Source of the DNA: Hyphodiscus hymeniophilus
Lineage: Eukaryota; Ascomycota; Leotiomycetes; Helotiales; Hyphodiscaceae
Length of the DNA stretch: 64,000 nt
Direction of reading: 5' to 3'
Assembly (NCBI GenBank): GCA_016508695.1
Contig: VNKQ01000010.1
Coordinates: forward strand, 310,001-374,000
Shown: positions 23,364 to 35,294 of the stretch, one piece after another
Layout of the letters: every line of letters starts with the position of its first letter
Position numbering within the stretch: position 1 is the stretch's first letter
Notes under the pieces: model-generated
What the model saw: the letters and a program-made list of their open reading frames with translations, nothing else
Database searches by the model: none
Told to the model about the DNA's origin: nothing
Program-made: the position numbers and the translations under genes

Positions 23364-24161
23364 ATGTCAGAAGAGCGTCTCTGGAAGTTCAGAAAGCCAG
23401 AATGGATGAACAGCGCCACGACTAGGAGCGTTGGCGTATACGGTGCTGGTGCTCTGGTAGGCTCCTCTCATCCCTTGCAATGCTCTATATAGCATCCATC
23501 ACCCTCAGCAAGCAAAGCCTTGCGCCTCGACCCCACTGCCCATCTTCGTCTTCCCTCCCTCTAACACACTCCCCACCCGCAATCTCTCGAGCAAGCTGCT
23601 GATACCCTCGATCCGCAGTTCTCCCTCGCCTTCTTCATACTGCTCGATGCGTCCGTCTTCTCGCACTCGGCCCTCAATGGCTCGGATCCAGAAGTGCACA
23701 TCAACTTCATCGACTGGCTGCCGCTGATCTTCTCTGCGCTCGGGATGCTCATCATCAACAGCATCGAGAAGACGAGGCTCTCCGCGGATTCCTTCTCCTA
23801 TAGTGGCAGCGGCGTGGCGTGGAAGGCCCGCGTGGTTCTGTTTCTGGGCTTTGCGTCCTTGGCTGGGGGCATGGCGGGCGGAGTTACGGTGCTGGTGCTG
23901 AAGTATATCGTCCCTGGGGCGGTGTGGCCTACGCTTTATATGGGGGTTGCGAATGTGATTGCTAACGCGGGCATTATGTTGAGGTATGTTTTACGCTTTC
24001 TTCGGTTGGGGCAGCGGAGAGGATGGGATGTACTGGCATGATGGGCAGAGAGAATTGGAGAAGGAATGGGACTTGATTTCAGCTGACTTTATCCTAGCTC
24101 GGTGGTTCTCTGGGTGAGCCAGAATATGGAGGATGAATACTCGTATAACTTGGCTCTGTGA
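23364..24161 (+). CDS. VPS68: Vacuolar protein sorting-associated membrane protein Vps68 (TMEM50 family)
   Basis: Vps68 is a small endosomal/vacuolar membrane protein that works with ESCRT-dependent sorting. Exons 23364-23456, 23619-23983 and 24098-24161 give 173 residues, the usual family length. The spliced sequence has about four membrane segments: ALFSLAFFILLDASV, FIDWLPLIFSALGMLIINSI, ARVVLFLGFASLAGGMAGGV and NVIANAGIMLSSVVLWVSQN. The loop RLSADSFSYSGSGVAWKAR between segments 2 and 3 is typical, as is the end EDEYSYNLAL. Intron 1 (162 bp) is long for this window. Only the combination of all three exons gives the complete UPF0220/TMEM50 fold, which supports the model. Confidence 0.9.
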
Positions 24162-25603
24162 GCTCTATGTAGTATGGTTGGGTGGAGGACTGGAGAGGTT
24201 ATGAGATATGAAGATGCGGGAGAAGAGCAGAGGATGAAACAAGATATTTCTGTTTGATACCAAGTGCGGGAATGTTTTCAGAGATTGAAAATCAGGACTG
24301 TGTTTACACTGTGATGTTCCTATCCTCATCCACGACTTCTTGCTGAGAGATTGTGGCCCTGAGTAGGATATTTATGCAAAGCGCTTACTAGTACCCCAAT
24401 ATCCTAATGTTTGGTACACCCTTCATACTTTGGAGTGCCACCGTTAGGTTATATATTTATGTGTATATATTCATACATTAACCATCTAGTGTGCATCGAT
24501 GCCCTCGAATACCAATTACACCGAGCAGGTCAGACATTCGGCTCACTGAAGCTCATCTTCGATCTGCTCGACTCCAAATCAGCGTCAAACAACTCAAACA
24601 TTCATCCAACCTCAGTCTTCCAACCCACCACAGTCCCATCTCCCAGCCGTGCAAACAGCACAAACATCCATCTAGCCTAGCCATCTAGCCATCCAAACCA
24701 CGCCAAGTCCAAACCCCACTAGCCTTCTCCTTCCTAGCGCCTCGCTTGCAAAAAATTCTCGAGCGATAAAAGGCCCTCCTCTCTCGCGCTCTTCCTTCCC
24801 TCCTCATCATCAGTAGAGGTTATAATTAATACTTATAACATTTATTACAATGGGTGCTCCACCATCGTGTGGCTGCTGAGTGTTATCCCCGTGGTCGTCG
24901 CTTGCCTGGCAAGAACAACCACGCAATGGGTCTCGTTCCGTTCCCGGCTCCCTCGATTGAAGGCGAACGCTCTTTCCTACCAGCCGGCTTCGACGCCTCG
25001 AGAGGTTGTCGACTGTGGGGTGGTCGCTACATATTTGCTTGTGAGATGGGAGATGTGAGGTAAGGGGTTTGGAGAGGGGATGAGAGGGATTAGATGAGGG
25101 GGATTGGGGGTTTATTGGAGGGGGTGAGTGGGTGAGGTCGAGAGGGAAAATCTCTGCGGCACGATTGAGCGGGGAGAGCTTTTGGGGAGAACGTCGTAAT
25201 TTTGCGCGCTTTGATGCGATACTGTGCTGTGATATGTGATTCACGGTGTGACATTGAATCTTCGTAATCTGTGGTCTTTTGTGACCCTGCCGTTACTCTG
25301 GGGTTTTTAGCATCACACCGCCGCTGGGCTGCGAATCTGAAGGTTGTGCAGCTTCGAGGCTGCAAACCTAGTCTGGCCAGATCTGTTCCTTGTACTGCCT
25401 ATTGGGTAGTCATTTGATGAATTGATAATTCACCAATCTGTTAAAATAGCAGTTGGCGAATCATTGCTTGTATGGATTCCTATCTAGCTACAGCAATGCT
25501 TCCTTGATCCGTGCCAGTACCTCAGTAAAGAGTGACAGACACCGATCCACCATACCTCGTCAAAATTGTGATATTGCCAGGTAGCTGAACGCATATCCAG
25601 AGT
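24162..25603. other. Intergenic region with a G-rich tract
   Basis: This lies between the 3' ends of VPS68 and RPL10A. A purine/G-rich tract occupies about 25060-25147. Overlapping frames on the minus strand (24810-25365) are the low-complexity reverse of this tract and are not considered coding. Confidence 0.45.
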
Positions 25604-26438
25604 CTAGTATAGACGCTTAGGAGGAGACATAGATGCCTTGATGGTCAAGCTGCCAACGTTTTGCCATCCCTTCTTCAACAAAGAGACGAGATAGTTGATA
25701 GCCAACATGATGTTGGAGATCAGTTGGTCCTCAGTCATTCCGACGTTTCCAACTGCGACACCCATGCAGAGAACCTTCTTCAACTGGAACTTGATGGTCG
25801 ACTTCACTTCGGTGATCTTGGCGGAAAGGTCCTCGTTGTGGGAGACGGGTGTGGGGAATTTACCAGCTGCATTAATCGTCAGTAAAATTATTCCGTATAT
25901 CTAATGCCGCATTAACATACCCTTGGAAAGACCGGGACCCAAGAGACGAGGGATCTGCTTGATCAAGGTGTCGGAAGCGATGAAGGCATCGTACTTGCGA
26001 GCAAGCTTCTTGATGAGCTTCTTGTTCTTGTTCAACTTTTTCAAGTCGTCGGAGCTCATGGCATCGACACCGCCGTGCTTGGCACGATCAATATCATGCT
26101 GATCACCGAGAATGCTGTTATGACTTAGCCCAATCCTTCACTCATATGTGTGGATTCGTAACGTACCAGATGCTCATGCCGGGGCGAGGAACGATAGGGA
26201 GACGGACGGTTCCGGAGAAACGCTTATCACGCTGGGGATCATAGTTCTTGAGGCCGATTTGGAGTTCGACGGTCTCGAGGAAGTTTCGCTTCTTGGTCTC
26301 GAGAGAGTACTCAAGGAGAGATTGGACGTTGGTACGCACTCCGGCTGTGGCAAAACGTCAGTAAGTTGTTCTTTGTGCGGGCGCATGGCTTGAGGGATAT
26401 GGTAAGAGAGAGAACTTACCGACTGTGATTTTCGACAT
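25604..26438 (-). CDS. RPL10A: 60S ribosomal protein L10a (uL1)
   Basis: uL1 forms the mobile L1 stalk of the cytosolic large ribosomal subunit and contacts E-site tRNA. Exons 26438-26420 (19 nt), 26344-26167, 26114-25921 and 25866-25604 give 217 residues, exactly the eukaryotic length. The start reads MSKITVAGVRTNVQSLLEYS. Then come KNYDPQRDKRFSGTVRLP, IPRLLGPGLSKAGKFPTPVS and KVLCMGVAVGNVGMTEDQL, all strongly conserved, and the C-terminal tail MSPPKRLY. Three small introns, the first just after the initiator segment, are typical of fungal ribosomal protein genes. Confidence 0.96.
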
Positions 26439-27244
26439 GATGACAGTCTTCCAGTAGAATTCTTGAGGTTCTAATGGTGAGGATTTGCGTTGTTGTCTTT
26501 GCAACGACTGAGGGATGGAAGTTTTTGTGTGGAGGGGAGCTCGCTAATTTAGCGCGAGCGTGGAGTGGTTGGTTGGCACAACCTCGACCTCCTCATGAGT
26601 CCTCACCTCCACCCTTTAAAAGTGTCGAATTAGAGCCGTTCCATCTGAAAGGTATGTAACGTGTAGCCCCGAAGAGGTCTTTTGTCCTGTACTGATATTG
26701 TGGTATTTCACAGGCTGAGATGGAGCTAAGTAAGTAATGCGTGGTACCGATCCCGTCAGTTACTTATGAGAGTCACGTGGCAAGGCATATAATGCTTTTA
26801 ATTCCTGCTCCTTCGCTGCAATGTCTTTGGTTTAGCTTGAAGCATTTAAGAGTATGCGCAGCTCAATTTGCATTACAGCAGGTCCACCTTTGATCCTTGA
26901 ACGCAAAGTGAGAGTTCCACACGTTACACATCGCGGTCGGTTGCCTTCGGAAGAAGCTTTGAAAGTGTTGAAAGGCCGAGGGATGTTTTGGCCTTACATT
27001 ATGCTACCGGGGCAAGCTGTTGAAGAATTCATGGCACCATGAGCTGCATTCCAGCAGGAGAGTACGTGGATGCCAGGAGAGAAAAAGACTGGCAGATCGA
27101 TTTTGCTGCCTCGCTTTCGTCTTCTATTCATTCCGCCTACAGTTAGAACGAGTGTCCTATTTCAAATCCTCACTTCCATTCTCGTTTGAATCATGTTGCT
27201 GCCTCCCTCGGAGCAATTTTGACTCTCTGAGCTCTTTCTGAACT
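26439..27244. other. Intergenic region containing the RPL10A promoter
   Basis: No gene. A near-palindrome lies about 100 bp upstream of RPL10A at 26539-26559 (GCTCGC, TAATTTA, then GCGCGAGC). Short frames at 26854-27241 are featureless. Confidence 0.45.
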
Positions 27245-27686
27245 TTATGCCGTCACAGTCATGATCACAAGCTCTGTTCCACAACCAGTTTGACAAGTTG
27301 GGCAGATACCTGCAGCAGTCGCTGTCAAAGTTGGTGTGATGGGACACTTCTTATTATAACCTGGTACTGTGATTATCACCTGCTCCAAGACAACACAGTC
27401 GGGATGTGGTGGACAATTTGCGAGCATGAATGGACAATGCACTACCGGCTAGCTTCGATTTGAGGGGAAGCGATTTATACGAAGGCTTACCTGGGCCTTT
27501 ATATGGAACAGTAGTAGTATATGTGTAGCATTAGTGATACTTCTCGATGTCTGGAGCGGCAGTCGGGGCTGGTGATACGACAGCACCTTGGCTTCAACAA
27601 GGTGAGCATCTTTCTCAACGTGCGCCCAATACAGGAATGTCAGACCTAAGTACTGCCAATACAAGAAGGTTGATGATTGTATACAT
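27245..27686 (-). pseudogene. Small Cys-rich secreted protein gene with one in-frame TAA
   Basis: A three-exon model (27686-27646, 27591-27491, 27441-27245) has matching phases throughout and would make 112 codons. It starts MYTIINLLVLAVLSQG, a clear signal peptide, followed by a Pro/Ala stretch. The middle exon holds YTYTTTVPYKGP. The last exon has HCPFMLANCPPHPDCVVLE and ICPTCQTGCGTELV, a Cys pattern familiar from small fungal secreted proteins. One stop codon, TAA at 27533-27531 (codon 34), interrupts the frame. No plausible splice removes it: an intron over this point would have its branch site almost on the donor. The first intron has a weak donor, GTCTGA. The simplest reading is a recently inactivated gene; stop read-through or a sequencing error are alternatives. 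Confidence 0.55.
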
Positions 27687-28615
27687 GTTGATGTCTGAAG
27701 ATCTGATTATTTGATGGTGAACTTGCGTGTTATCATAGGGAGTAAGGTCAAGTAAGGGGTCTTCCTGCTCAGTACTCAGCCCGCAACCAGTGCTTTATAT
27801 CCGCAAGCTTTATAACAAGTTTTCTTCTTTTCTCATCGCGGAACATCTCAAGCAACCGACTCTGTCAAGTCTTCCATCGGTGATACAGGTTCTCGTATAC
27901 TTCATTTTCGTAAAGCCCAAATGCGTAAGCTTGTGTTCCCAGGCGCCGTACTCCCTCCTTTCTGTGGACGAAATACGCAGGCTTGGCAACCCGGATAAGG
28001 GGCCTCCATGGATGTGAATAGCCTGCATATTGTGGGGAATAAGGCGGGCGAATCCACTCGCTCCAACTACCGGAATATTCCTAAGTTATTGGGCGACAAG
28101 ATTCGCTTATTCTGCGGCTGAATTCCTTCAATAAGAGACATGGAGGATGCACCGAACCGGGGAAGTAGTGATGAGCGTTTGGCAATACGGCTGAAACGAC
28201 GGGCGCCTGGGTAAGCACAGTATAGATGCGTGGTTTCACAGGATTCTTGTCTGTTTGATAATGGTTGGGCTGGTTAGCGAGAAGAGTATGTGTGGATTGT
28301 CCAAGTACAATGTTCGTGTAACTTTGACCGAATCTTTTGGTGGCATGTAAGTCATCTCGCAACACGTACTTGCAAGTTTAGGAATTGGTTGATGTATCGG
28401 CACTGGCTATCGCCATATTTCTCGTAAAAAGTCCACGCAGTTACAATTATTGAGATAGAAAGCGAGATGGCGTATCAACATCTTACATTCCGTGTCAGAT
28501 ATTTACACTTCCATTAATCTTCCACTATCCCTTGATAAACACCAGACGCCTCGCCAAGTACACAAGATACTACCATGTACCCACAATATTCTATCCCAAA
28601 ATCGGCCAACTGAAA
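27687..28615. other. Intergenic region between the secreted-protein remnant and SEC8
   Basis: No supported feature. Open frames at 27790-28028 and 28081-28365 lack motifs. Confidence 0.45.
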
Positions 28616-31600
28616 TCAAGCCGTCCAAGAAGCCTCCTCCAACTGCAACATATGGTCCCCCATACTCCGTGTCGCACTTGTCGTGATGCCCCTCTCTGGA
28701 CTAGCAAGCTGCTCACTATAGCATAGCTCCACCAGCATCTTCAGCTCATCATAACTGAAGACCTCTTTGCCACTGCCATTCTCTTTCCCCTCCTTCGCCC
28801 TTTTGACCACCGCGTCTGCACCTTCCGTGAAGAGGTCGAAGAATTTTGCTGCTCGGTCCAACCCTACGTCTGCTTCGATGTTCTTGAGGTTTTGCTGTAA
28901 GACGAGGATATTGAGCTGCATCCTCCCACATCCATGTGCGTTAATCGCTTTCACCATTCCTGCGTTCGTGACAAGGAAGCTGTCGATTAGTAGGCCGAGA
29001 CCAGTGCGGATGAAGGAGATTTCCTTGTCGAGGAGAAAGCGGACGATGGTTTCATCGTAGGAGACGAGATCTGCGTTGAGACTTAGGATTCTGGGGTCTG
29101 GATCGTTGACGACTTGTTCGAGGAGATAAGGTGCAGCTTCTGGAGACAGGGCTGTAGTGAGTGCATTGATAATTTGACAGCGGACTTCCATGTGTAAGGT
29201 TAAGAGCACCGTGCCAGCGAAATTTTGATAGGACGAGACGATGCCATCGAATTGACTAGAGAAATATTAGTCGACGACCAATCGTACATACATGGAGGAA
29301 CTTACACAACGGTTTCTTGAGTCATTGGGAGGTAGACTGCTACTTGTTCATCTTGAACCCTGGACGAATCGTTGAGAAGGGTCCACCGCCTGTTATGTGG
29401 CCTTTGTATCGTAGCACGAGATGAATCGATATCGTTACGGGTGATGTGACGAAGCTGGTCGATCTTGATCGCCAGCCATTTCATGCTGGTGTATAACACA
29501 CATAGCGACGAAACTGTCTCACGGTTTGTAATGACATCGTCGGTTTTCAATGGAGTCTCGTTCGTCTGTAAAATCAAGAGTCCAGTCTCTTTCTCGAGGA
29601 GATCCCGATCAACACCTTCAGAAGTCCAGAGCCTTTGCATAGTGTCATGAATATCACCTGGGCCAGTAGCGAGCAATGCCGAAAGCTTCAGCGTGGGTCC
29701 GTCAGTGTCCTGGACGCGAGAAACAAGCAATTTGAACCAGTCGCAGCATCTATCATAGTAGCGCATCATTTGCGTGATGATGAGTTGACTCAGAGCCTGA
29801 TCGTGGGGGATTGTGTCCAGCATTTTGCAGAACGCTGTGATGAGAGCGAAGAAGGCCGCCGTGCCTTTGAAAATTGGACGTCGCGAAATCTTCGTCCACT
29901 GAGGATCTTGCTGGAACGAATCAGACTCTTCAAAAACCGAATCGCTGAGCTTCCCTAAGGTCTCGTCAAGTTGGGGAAGGAAGACATTGACGAGAAAATT
30001 GTCAAGAAAAGTAGTGAGGGTGCTTGTGACCAGGTCTGAGCGAGGCGGAACAATGACTTTTAGCCTTTGTAAGAATCCCAGCGTCGGAGGTAGCAGCAAG
30101 CTCATGTTGAAAACACTGGGCTCAATTAAAGATTTGTGAGCCCCGATGCCCATAGCCTTGCTGTCAAATGCGGCTGTGTTGGTTATCCGCCTGGATACGT
30201 GATCGCCTTTCTGGCCCAAGTGCTTCTTTCCATCGGCTCCAGGTTTGCGAGAGTTGGACATAAGACCAGGAACAGCGGCTCTGATGATTACCTCTAGCTC
30301 TTGATATTCGGTCGTCATTTGGACGGATTTCGAATCGGCATCTGCAAACTTGAAGAGGTGATCCCGCGTCGACTGATTTGTAGCACCGGGTTTGGGCGAT
30401 GAGTTAAACTGATAGACATCCGCATCCGTTGTAACGTAGTTGTGCAATAGAGACCGGATCTCATTCTGATATAGGTTCCAAAGCTCCCTAAAGCTTCCAA
30501 GGAGCATACTCGAGTTTCTGGCCCCCTCTCTTTCCACAATCGCTGCCACAACATCGTGAAAGACCCTATGACCCTCCGCAATTGCCTCGAATTTGGCGTA
30601 TAAAGTCCATAGAAGGTCGTAAATAACATCTGCTCGAACTCCATTCTCTTTGCCGAATGCTTGATTGCCTTGAAAACCTGAGAGGCCGCCTCGTAAAGAG
30701 CTTGGATGCTTTTGGTCGACTTCGCTGTTCGTTTCGGTGACAATTCCGAAAAGCTCGACCGGCAGCCTTTGTTTTATACTGTTAACTGCTGATTCAAGTC
30801 GGCCCAATTTATTTAGTGACTCCACAAGAAGCTCGATATAGTAGAATGTGTCCGCCTCTGGATTCCTCGAAGCATCCTCGATCATAGGTTGTCTAGCTTC
30901 TTTCGCAGCGGCCAAAGACTCCACAACTTCGTAGAACGGCCGGACAATGTCCACCTTGTCCAATTTTTCTTGGTCAACTCCTCCTTGACCCTTTGCAAGA
31001 ATCTGCCATCTTTCCTGGCAATATGGTGATTTGAGATACATATGATCGTGGAGCTCCTCAATCAAAATATCCGTTAATGCTGCCTCCTGGTTGGTAAGAT
31101 AACTCCTTAAGTCGCTCAACGCCCCAATCTCATCTAAAGCAGGTACTCTTATCCTCCTTAACGCATTTTGCAGTATTTCCACCGCCGTCAGAAACCTCTT
31201 TTCCGATATTCGTGCCTCTAATTGGTCCGGTACCAGCCGAAGATCCTCAATCTCTGAGAGCGTGTGCAGTAAGTCGTCATAATTTTGAGACTGTGATGAC
31301 AGCTTTCGCAATTCTGGATCTGTTGTTCCAAGGCTTGTTTTCGACTGCACGACGGAGTCCTTCAAAGTCCGGACCCTTTTCTGCGAAGCTTGTATACTGG
31401 CTTGAATTTTGTGGAAGGTACCAATTGAACTGTTGAATCCTTGGTGGTGCTCGTGAACAATAGCTTTCAAAGAATCCTGGAGATACTGATGCGTCTTCTC
31501 AAACTGGCGATATTCATGCGCCCTCCCAACAGAACTTGTATCCAGCAGTTGTAGAGCTACCTGAACGGGAATGCACTCATTCTCGTACATGGTCGGCCAT

Positions 31601-31860
31601 TCTGCCTTGATGTGCTCGAGGACCACCCCGATCTGCTTCTCTGCGTTGCTTTCCGCTACGACTCTCTGACGAGGAAAACCAGATCTCACTGCTGGTGGTG
31701 AAGGCGTCGATATCGGCGGAGTTTCGAATCGGTCGCCATAGGTCGTCCCATAAGGATCGTAGTCGCCTGGGTCCCTGGCCGAGGATCCGTATCCATTTCC
31801 ATTTCCATTCCCATTTGCGTAAGGGTCATCTCCGAGACCTCCATATCTAGTCCGAGGCAT
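28616..31860 (-). CDS. SEC8: Exocyst complex subunit Sec8 (EXOC4)
   Basis: Sec8 is a core subunit of the exocyst, which tethers secretory vesicles to the plasma membrane at hyphal tips and septa. Exons 31860-29306 and 29255-28616 give 1064 residues, normal for filamentous fungi. The N-terminal region is Gly/Asn/Tyr-rich. The Sec8 domain then begins with AEKQIGVVLEHIKAEWPTMY, VGRAHEYRQFEKTHQYLQD and HEHHQGFNSSIGTFHKIQAS, followed by the coiled-coil segment QKRVRTLKDSVVQSKTSL. EARISEKRFLTAVEILQNAL and ALTDILIEELHDHMYLKSPY are also diagnostic. The C-terminal exon carries the helical bundle part (FDGIVSSYQNFAGTVLLTLH across the junction). Splicing uses a GTAAGT donor and CTCTAG acceptor. The divergent neighbour is an unrecognised gene 1.5 kb away. 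Confidence 0.93.
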
Positions 31861-33327
31861 GATGTTTTATTCGCAGTCGCGTCGCCGTGCTCGACTCGTT
31901 CGTGCCATTCGCAGATCGTCTGAATGGTGGTGGGGTATAAATGTTGCGACTCTGAGACGTGGTTTGATCGAGCTCGAGGTTTAGTCCAGTTCACACTTCA
32001 ATGCGGGAGCAGCCGAGGATTTTAGACGTCACCTCCATCTCTGGCTCAACTACTTCTATCATCACAACACAATTTTGAATACTCCTCTATCCATACAAAG
32101 TGATCCCTGAGATAGAGATAAGTGTTTGTTGTGATTATGCGGAAACGTGCTATATTGAACGATCTCATGTTTCGCAAGTGCAGACATGGGCTCGCACACT
32201 ACCTATGATTGAAGCAACCAGACGATGCAACCACTGCTGCAGTGCAGACTTGAGTGGTGGGATAATTTCTATTTAAATAAGTGACCTCATTATGAAGCTG
32301 TTATTTTCTACTGCGTCGGATTCGAGCTACATCGATTTTCAAGGCATGACAGCCTAAGCTTAGAAGATAATTGTCTTTCTGTGATGTATGCTGCTTTGAT
32401 CGGCTCTATTACCCGCTTGTTTGAGTGCAAGTAGACTGGCGAATGTCTATGTCACTGCTAATGGAATGAGACTCCATCTCGCGAATACGTGGTACGTTAA
32501 GTTCCTGTCACCAAACAATAATTTCGCATGTGAAAATTGATTCATACGCTCCCTGTATCTTCGCTTTGTTGCTATTGTGTAGACTTGCAGTTTGTTTATC
32601 TTCTTTTTGTATATACACGAGTACCATTATGTTCGTTCCCAGTCTCAATGTATAACTTGCCAGGATTGAAAGCTACTTATGGAATCATTGCAGAAGTCCA
32701 TGTTCGTGGCACTAATGCTCTGTTTGCATGTAATACCAGAAGTAATTGAGTGCTTGGTTACCACGCCAGGAGGATCGAATTTGTATTTTGAACTAAGTCA
32801 AGGTCTTGACTTTGTCAACAGTATTCCACTACTGTTAAGGATTTTCTTTGTCCAGTGCGTTGGTGAAAAATCAGGACTTCTCACAGCTTCCGACATGTGG
32901 ATTTTCATAGTAAGCAGTATCTGAATCTTGCAAACGGTACGCTATAGTAGGAACAGCAAGAACTAACAATACTCAGAGTCTTCTTTTGGGAACCACAAGA
33001 TGATCGAAGACTAGATAGTATTGACAGATATTCCATAAGAACGTTACTGGCCTTTAGTGTCTAGTGATGTTGATTCTCTTACGCAGCTTCCTGCAACCCT
33101 TTTTTAAAACACATGCCCTTCGACAGCAACTTAATGGCGACAATGATGGGATAAACAATAGCAAGAAGCGAAATTGTCAGACATCTGCGCATATCATAAG
33201 CTTATGTGGTTTTCGCTGAGCTTTTGCGTTTTGTAACTTTGTTTTCTGCTTAACTCCTGTACCAAACACACAACTTCCTCCAACCACAATCAACCTCCTT
33301 AGCCTGACAACACAACCTCTCCACGTC
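31861..33327. other. Divergent intergenic region between SEC8 and the orphan gene
   Basis: Both promoters lie here. Short open frames at 32537-32924 have no family features and no coding-like composition. No RNA gene was recognised. Confidence 0.5.
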
Positions 33328-35114
33328 ATGGAAGCTCCTAAAGATAATCCGGTCCGCTCCTCCTTCACCAAATCGGCTAATAATTCCCTTCCTAGGAAGC
33401 CTACCACCAGCACCTTGCGTCCTCGTCCTCAAAGCCCTGCAGGTCCACTCTCCATTCCCAATGGTCTCAAGCATCCACTTCCCCAGAGACCTGTCAAATC
33501 GTACTCTAGCACAACCAACACGTTCTCCTCCAACATTCAAGTCTCCTTGCAAGGATTTGCATTGCCAAATTCCCCAGCCACAACAGCAAACGTCTCAGTC
33601 GCAACAGTCGCAAATCCTACAAACAACTCACCTTTCCAAAAGGACCAGGCTCACTTCAGTACAACAATGAAGACTACCAAGAGTAAAGGCAAGGCTAAAG
33701 CCAAGGGCGGAAGCCTTCCCAAGCCTGATGCCATAGGAGCAGATAACTTAGCTAATGCAATGAGTGCCGCCTTCTTGTTGATCGTCGAGCAACTCGATCT
33801 CATGGAGCTGAAGAACATACTCAAAGCTGAAGCTGGACATATTCTTGCCTCTGGAGGAAGTGCAAATGATGAAAACTCGTTCCCTGGTTGCTCCTTCCCC
33901 ATCACTGAGGATGGTGCAAAGACAATGTTGGCAAATGTCTCCACGAACATCAACAACAGAGATATGGAGATTTTAAGAAATATCCTTACAGCTGACGAGA
34001 AACGTAAGGACCGCGAAGAATTCCATAGATCTGTTCAACGCTACTTCGACATCAGTTGCAAGAACACCGTGGTTGTTAGCATTGAGCGATTCCGAGACCT
34101 GCTTAACACCTGGAGAACTCTCGGCCGTACAAATACAGGAGACCCTGAGTTCCCACAAGCCTTGAGAAAGGCCCTCAACTACGTCAACTTCAGATCATTG
34201 CCCGAAACCAAAGTCAATGCACTCAAAGCATTGAGAGAGATTGGAAAGGACGATGTTCGCGGCGACGATCAACGGGGACGCATTGGAGATATCTTGGAAG
34301 CCATGAAGACAGTTATACTCTGCATGTCAGCGCAGCAGCGCGAAAACTATGTTAATCGGTATGGCTCATTCAACGCGCTGTCGAACTTTTGGGTAGATCT
34401 TCCTTGCGAGTATGAAATGGACAGTTGGCTGGATGAACCTAAGAATAAGTGGGCTATTGATCGAAGCAACAGACGTAAATTTTAATCGCTCTTTCTCTCC
34501 AAGCCCATTCCAAAGCCTTCAAATATTTCGCATGATTCGGACTGGGTACAATCCTCATCTCTCTTTTCACCCTTATTCACAACGAGTAGGACAATAACTG
34601 ATCCTTCTGTTATGTAGTCGATGATGCTACGCTATTGGAAGCTCCTGTCGCAGATCGAATCACTTTCGACCTTGGCTTGGATAACAAAGATTTCTTTTTG
34701 AGTGCCTTGGCAGACGTTTCAGTTCCTGGTTCGGAGGCCGTCTCAGATCTGGAAATTGATGATGACCTTGAGAAGCTGTTGTTTGGCCCGAAGACTAGCT
34801 TGAAGTCTGCTGCACAGGTTCTTGCCGATTTGAATAGGGGTGATCTTCCTTCTCGGTATGCAGATTTTGATTTTGAGGACAACGAGGTCGATCCGAAAGG
34901 AAAGACTGATGACGAAGTTGCCATCGAGTACGAAAAGGCCGATTTCGAAAAGCTTTTTGGTGGCTTTGCGGGACTTGAAACTGGTAACAGTAAGAAGGTC
35001 AAATTGAAGGTGCCTACGGGTGATGATGATGGATGGGGTTACGATTGGGATACATTGAAGAGCAAAAAGAGAGCTTTCAAGGAGGTTTGGGGCGTCGCAT
35101 ACCATGTTGATTGA
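33328..35114 (+). CDS. Unrecognised protein, 547 residues
   Basis: Two exons, 33328-34474 and 34618-35114, join in phase (donor GTAAAT, acceptor TATGTAG). I do not recognise a family. Residues 1-110 are Ser/Thr/Pro/Asn-rich and probably disordered, ending in the very basic KSKGKAKAKGGSLPKP. The middle (about 130-380) is helical: NLANAMSAAFLLIVEQLDLM, RFRDLLNTWRTLGRTNTG and a predicted compact region with few gaps. The second exon is acidic (EIDDDLEKLLFGPKTS) and ends in aromatic DDGWGYDWDTLKSKKRAF. There is no signal peptide or membrane helix. The basic patch plus acidic tail would suit a nucleic-acid or ribosome partner, but that is speculation. Confidence 0.7.
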
Positions 35115-35294
35115 GTCAAAGACAAGGCTTGATGTTTCGGACGCCTGACAGCTTTTCTCCTCACTCTGCAGATGACAATGGGATAGGGTCTGCTATGATA
35201 ACCTCTTTGAGGAAATCAAAAGTATACGCAAACACTTTTCTCCGGATGCTTGGCATGGTTAAGTACCTGGTTTCATATATCTTGTTCTCTTAAA

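Noticed and set aside
24810..25365. 144-codon minus frame
   Set aside because: Pro/Ser-rich low-complexity reverse of the G-rich tract, with no start context or family feature.
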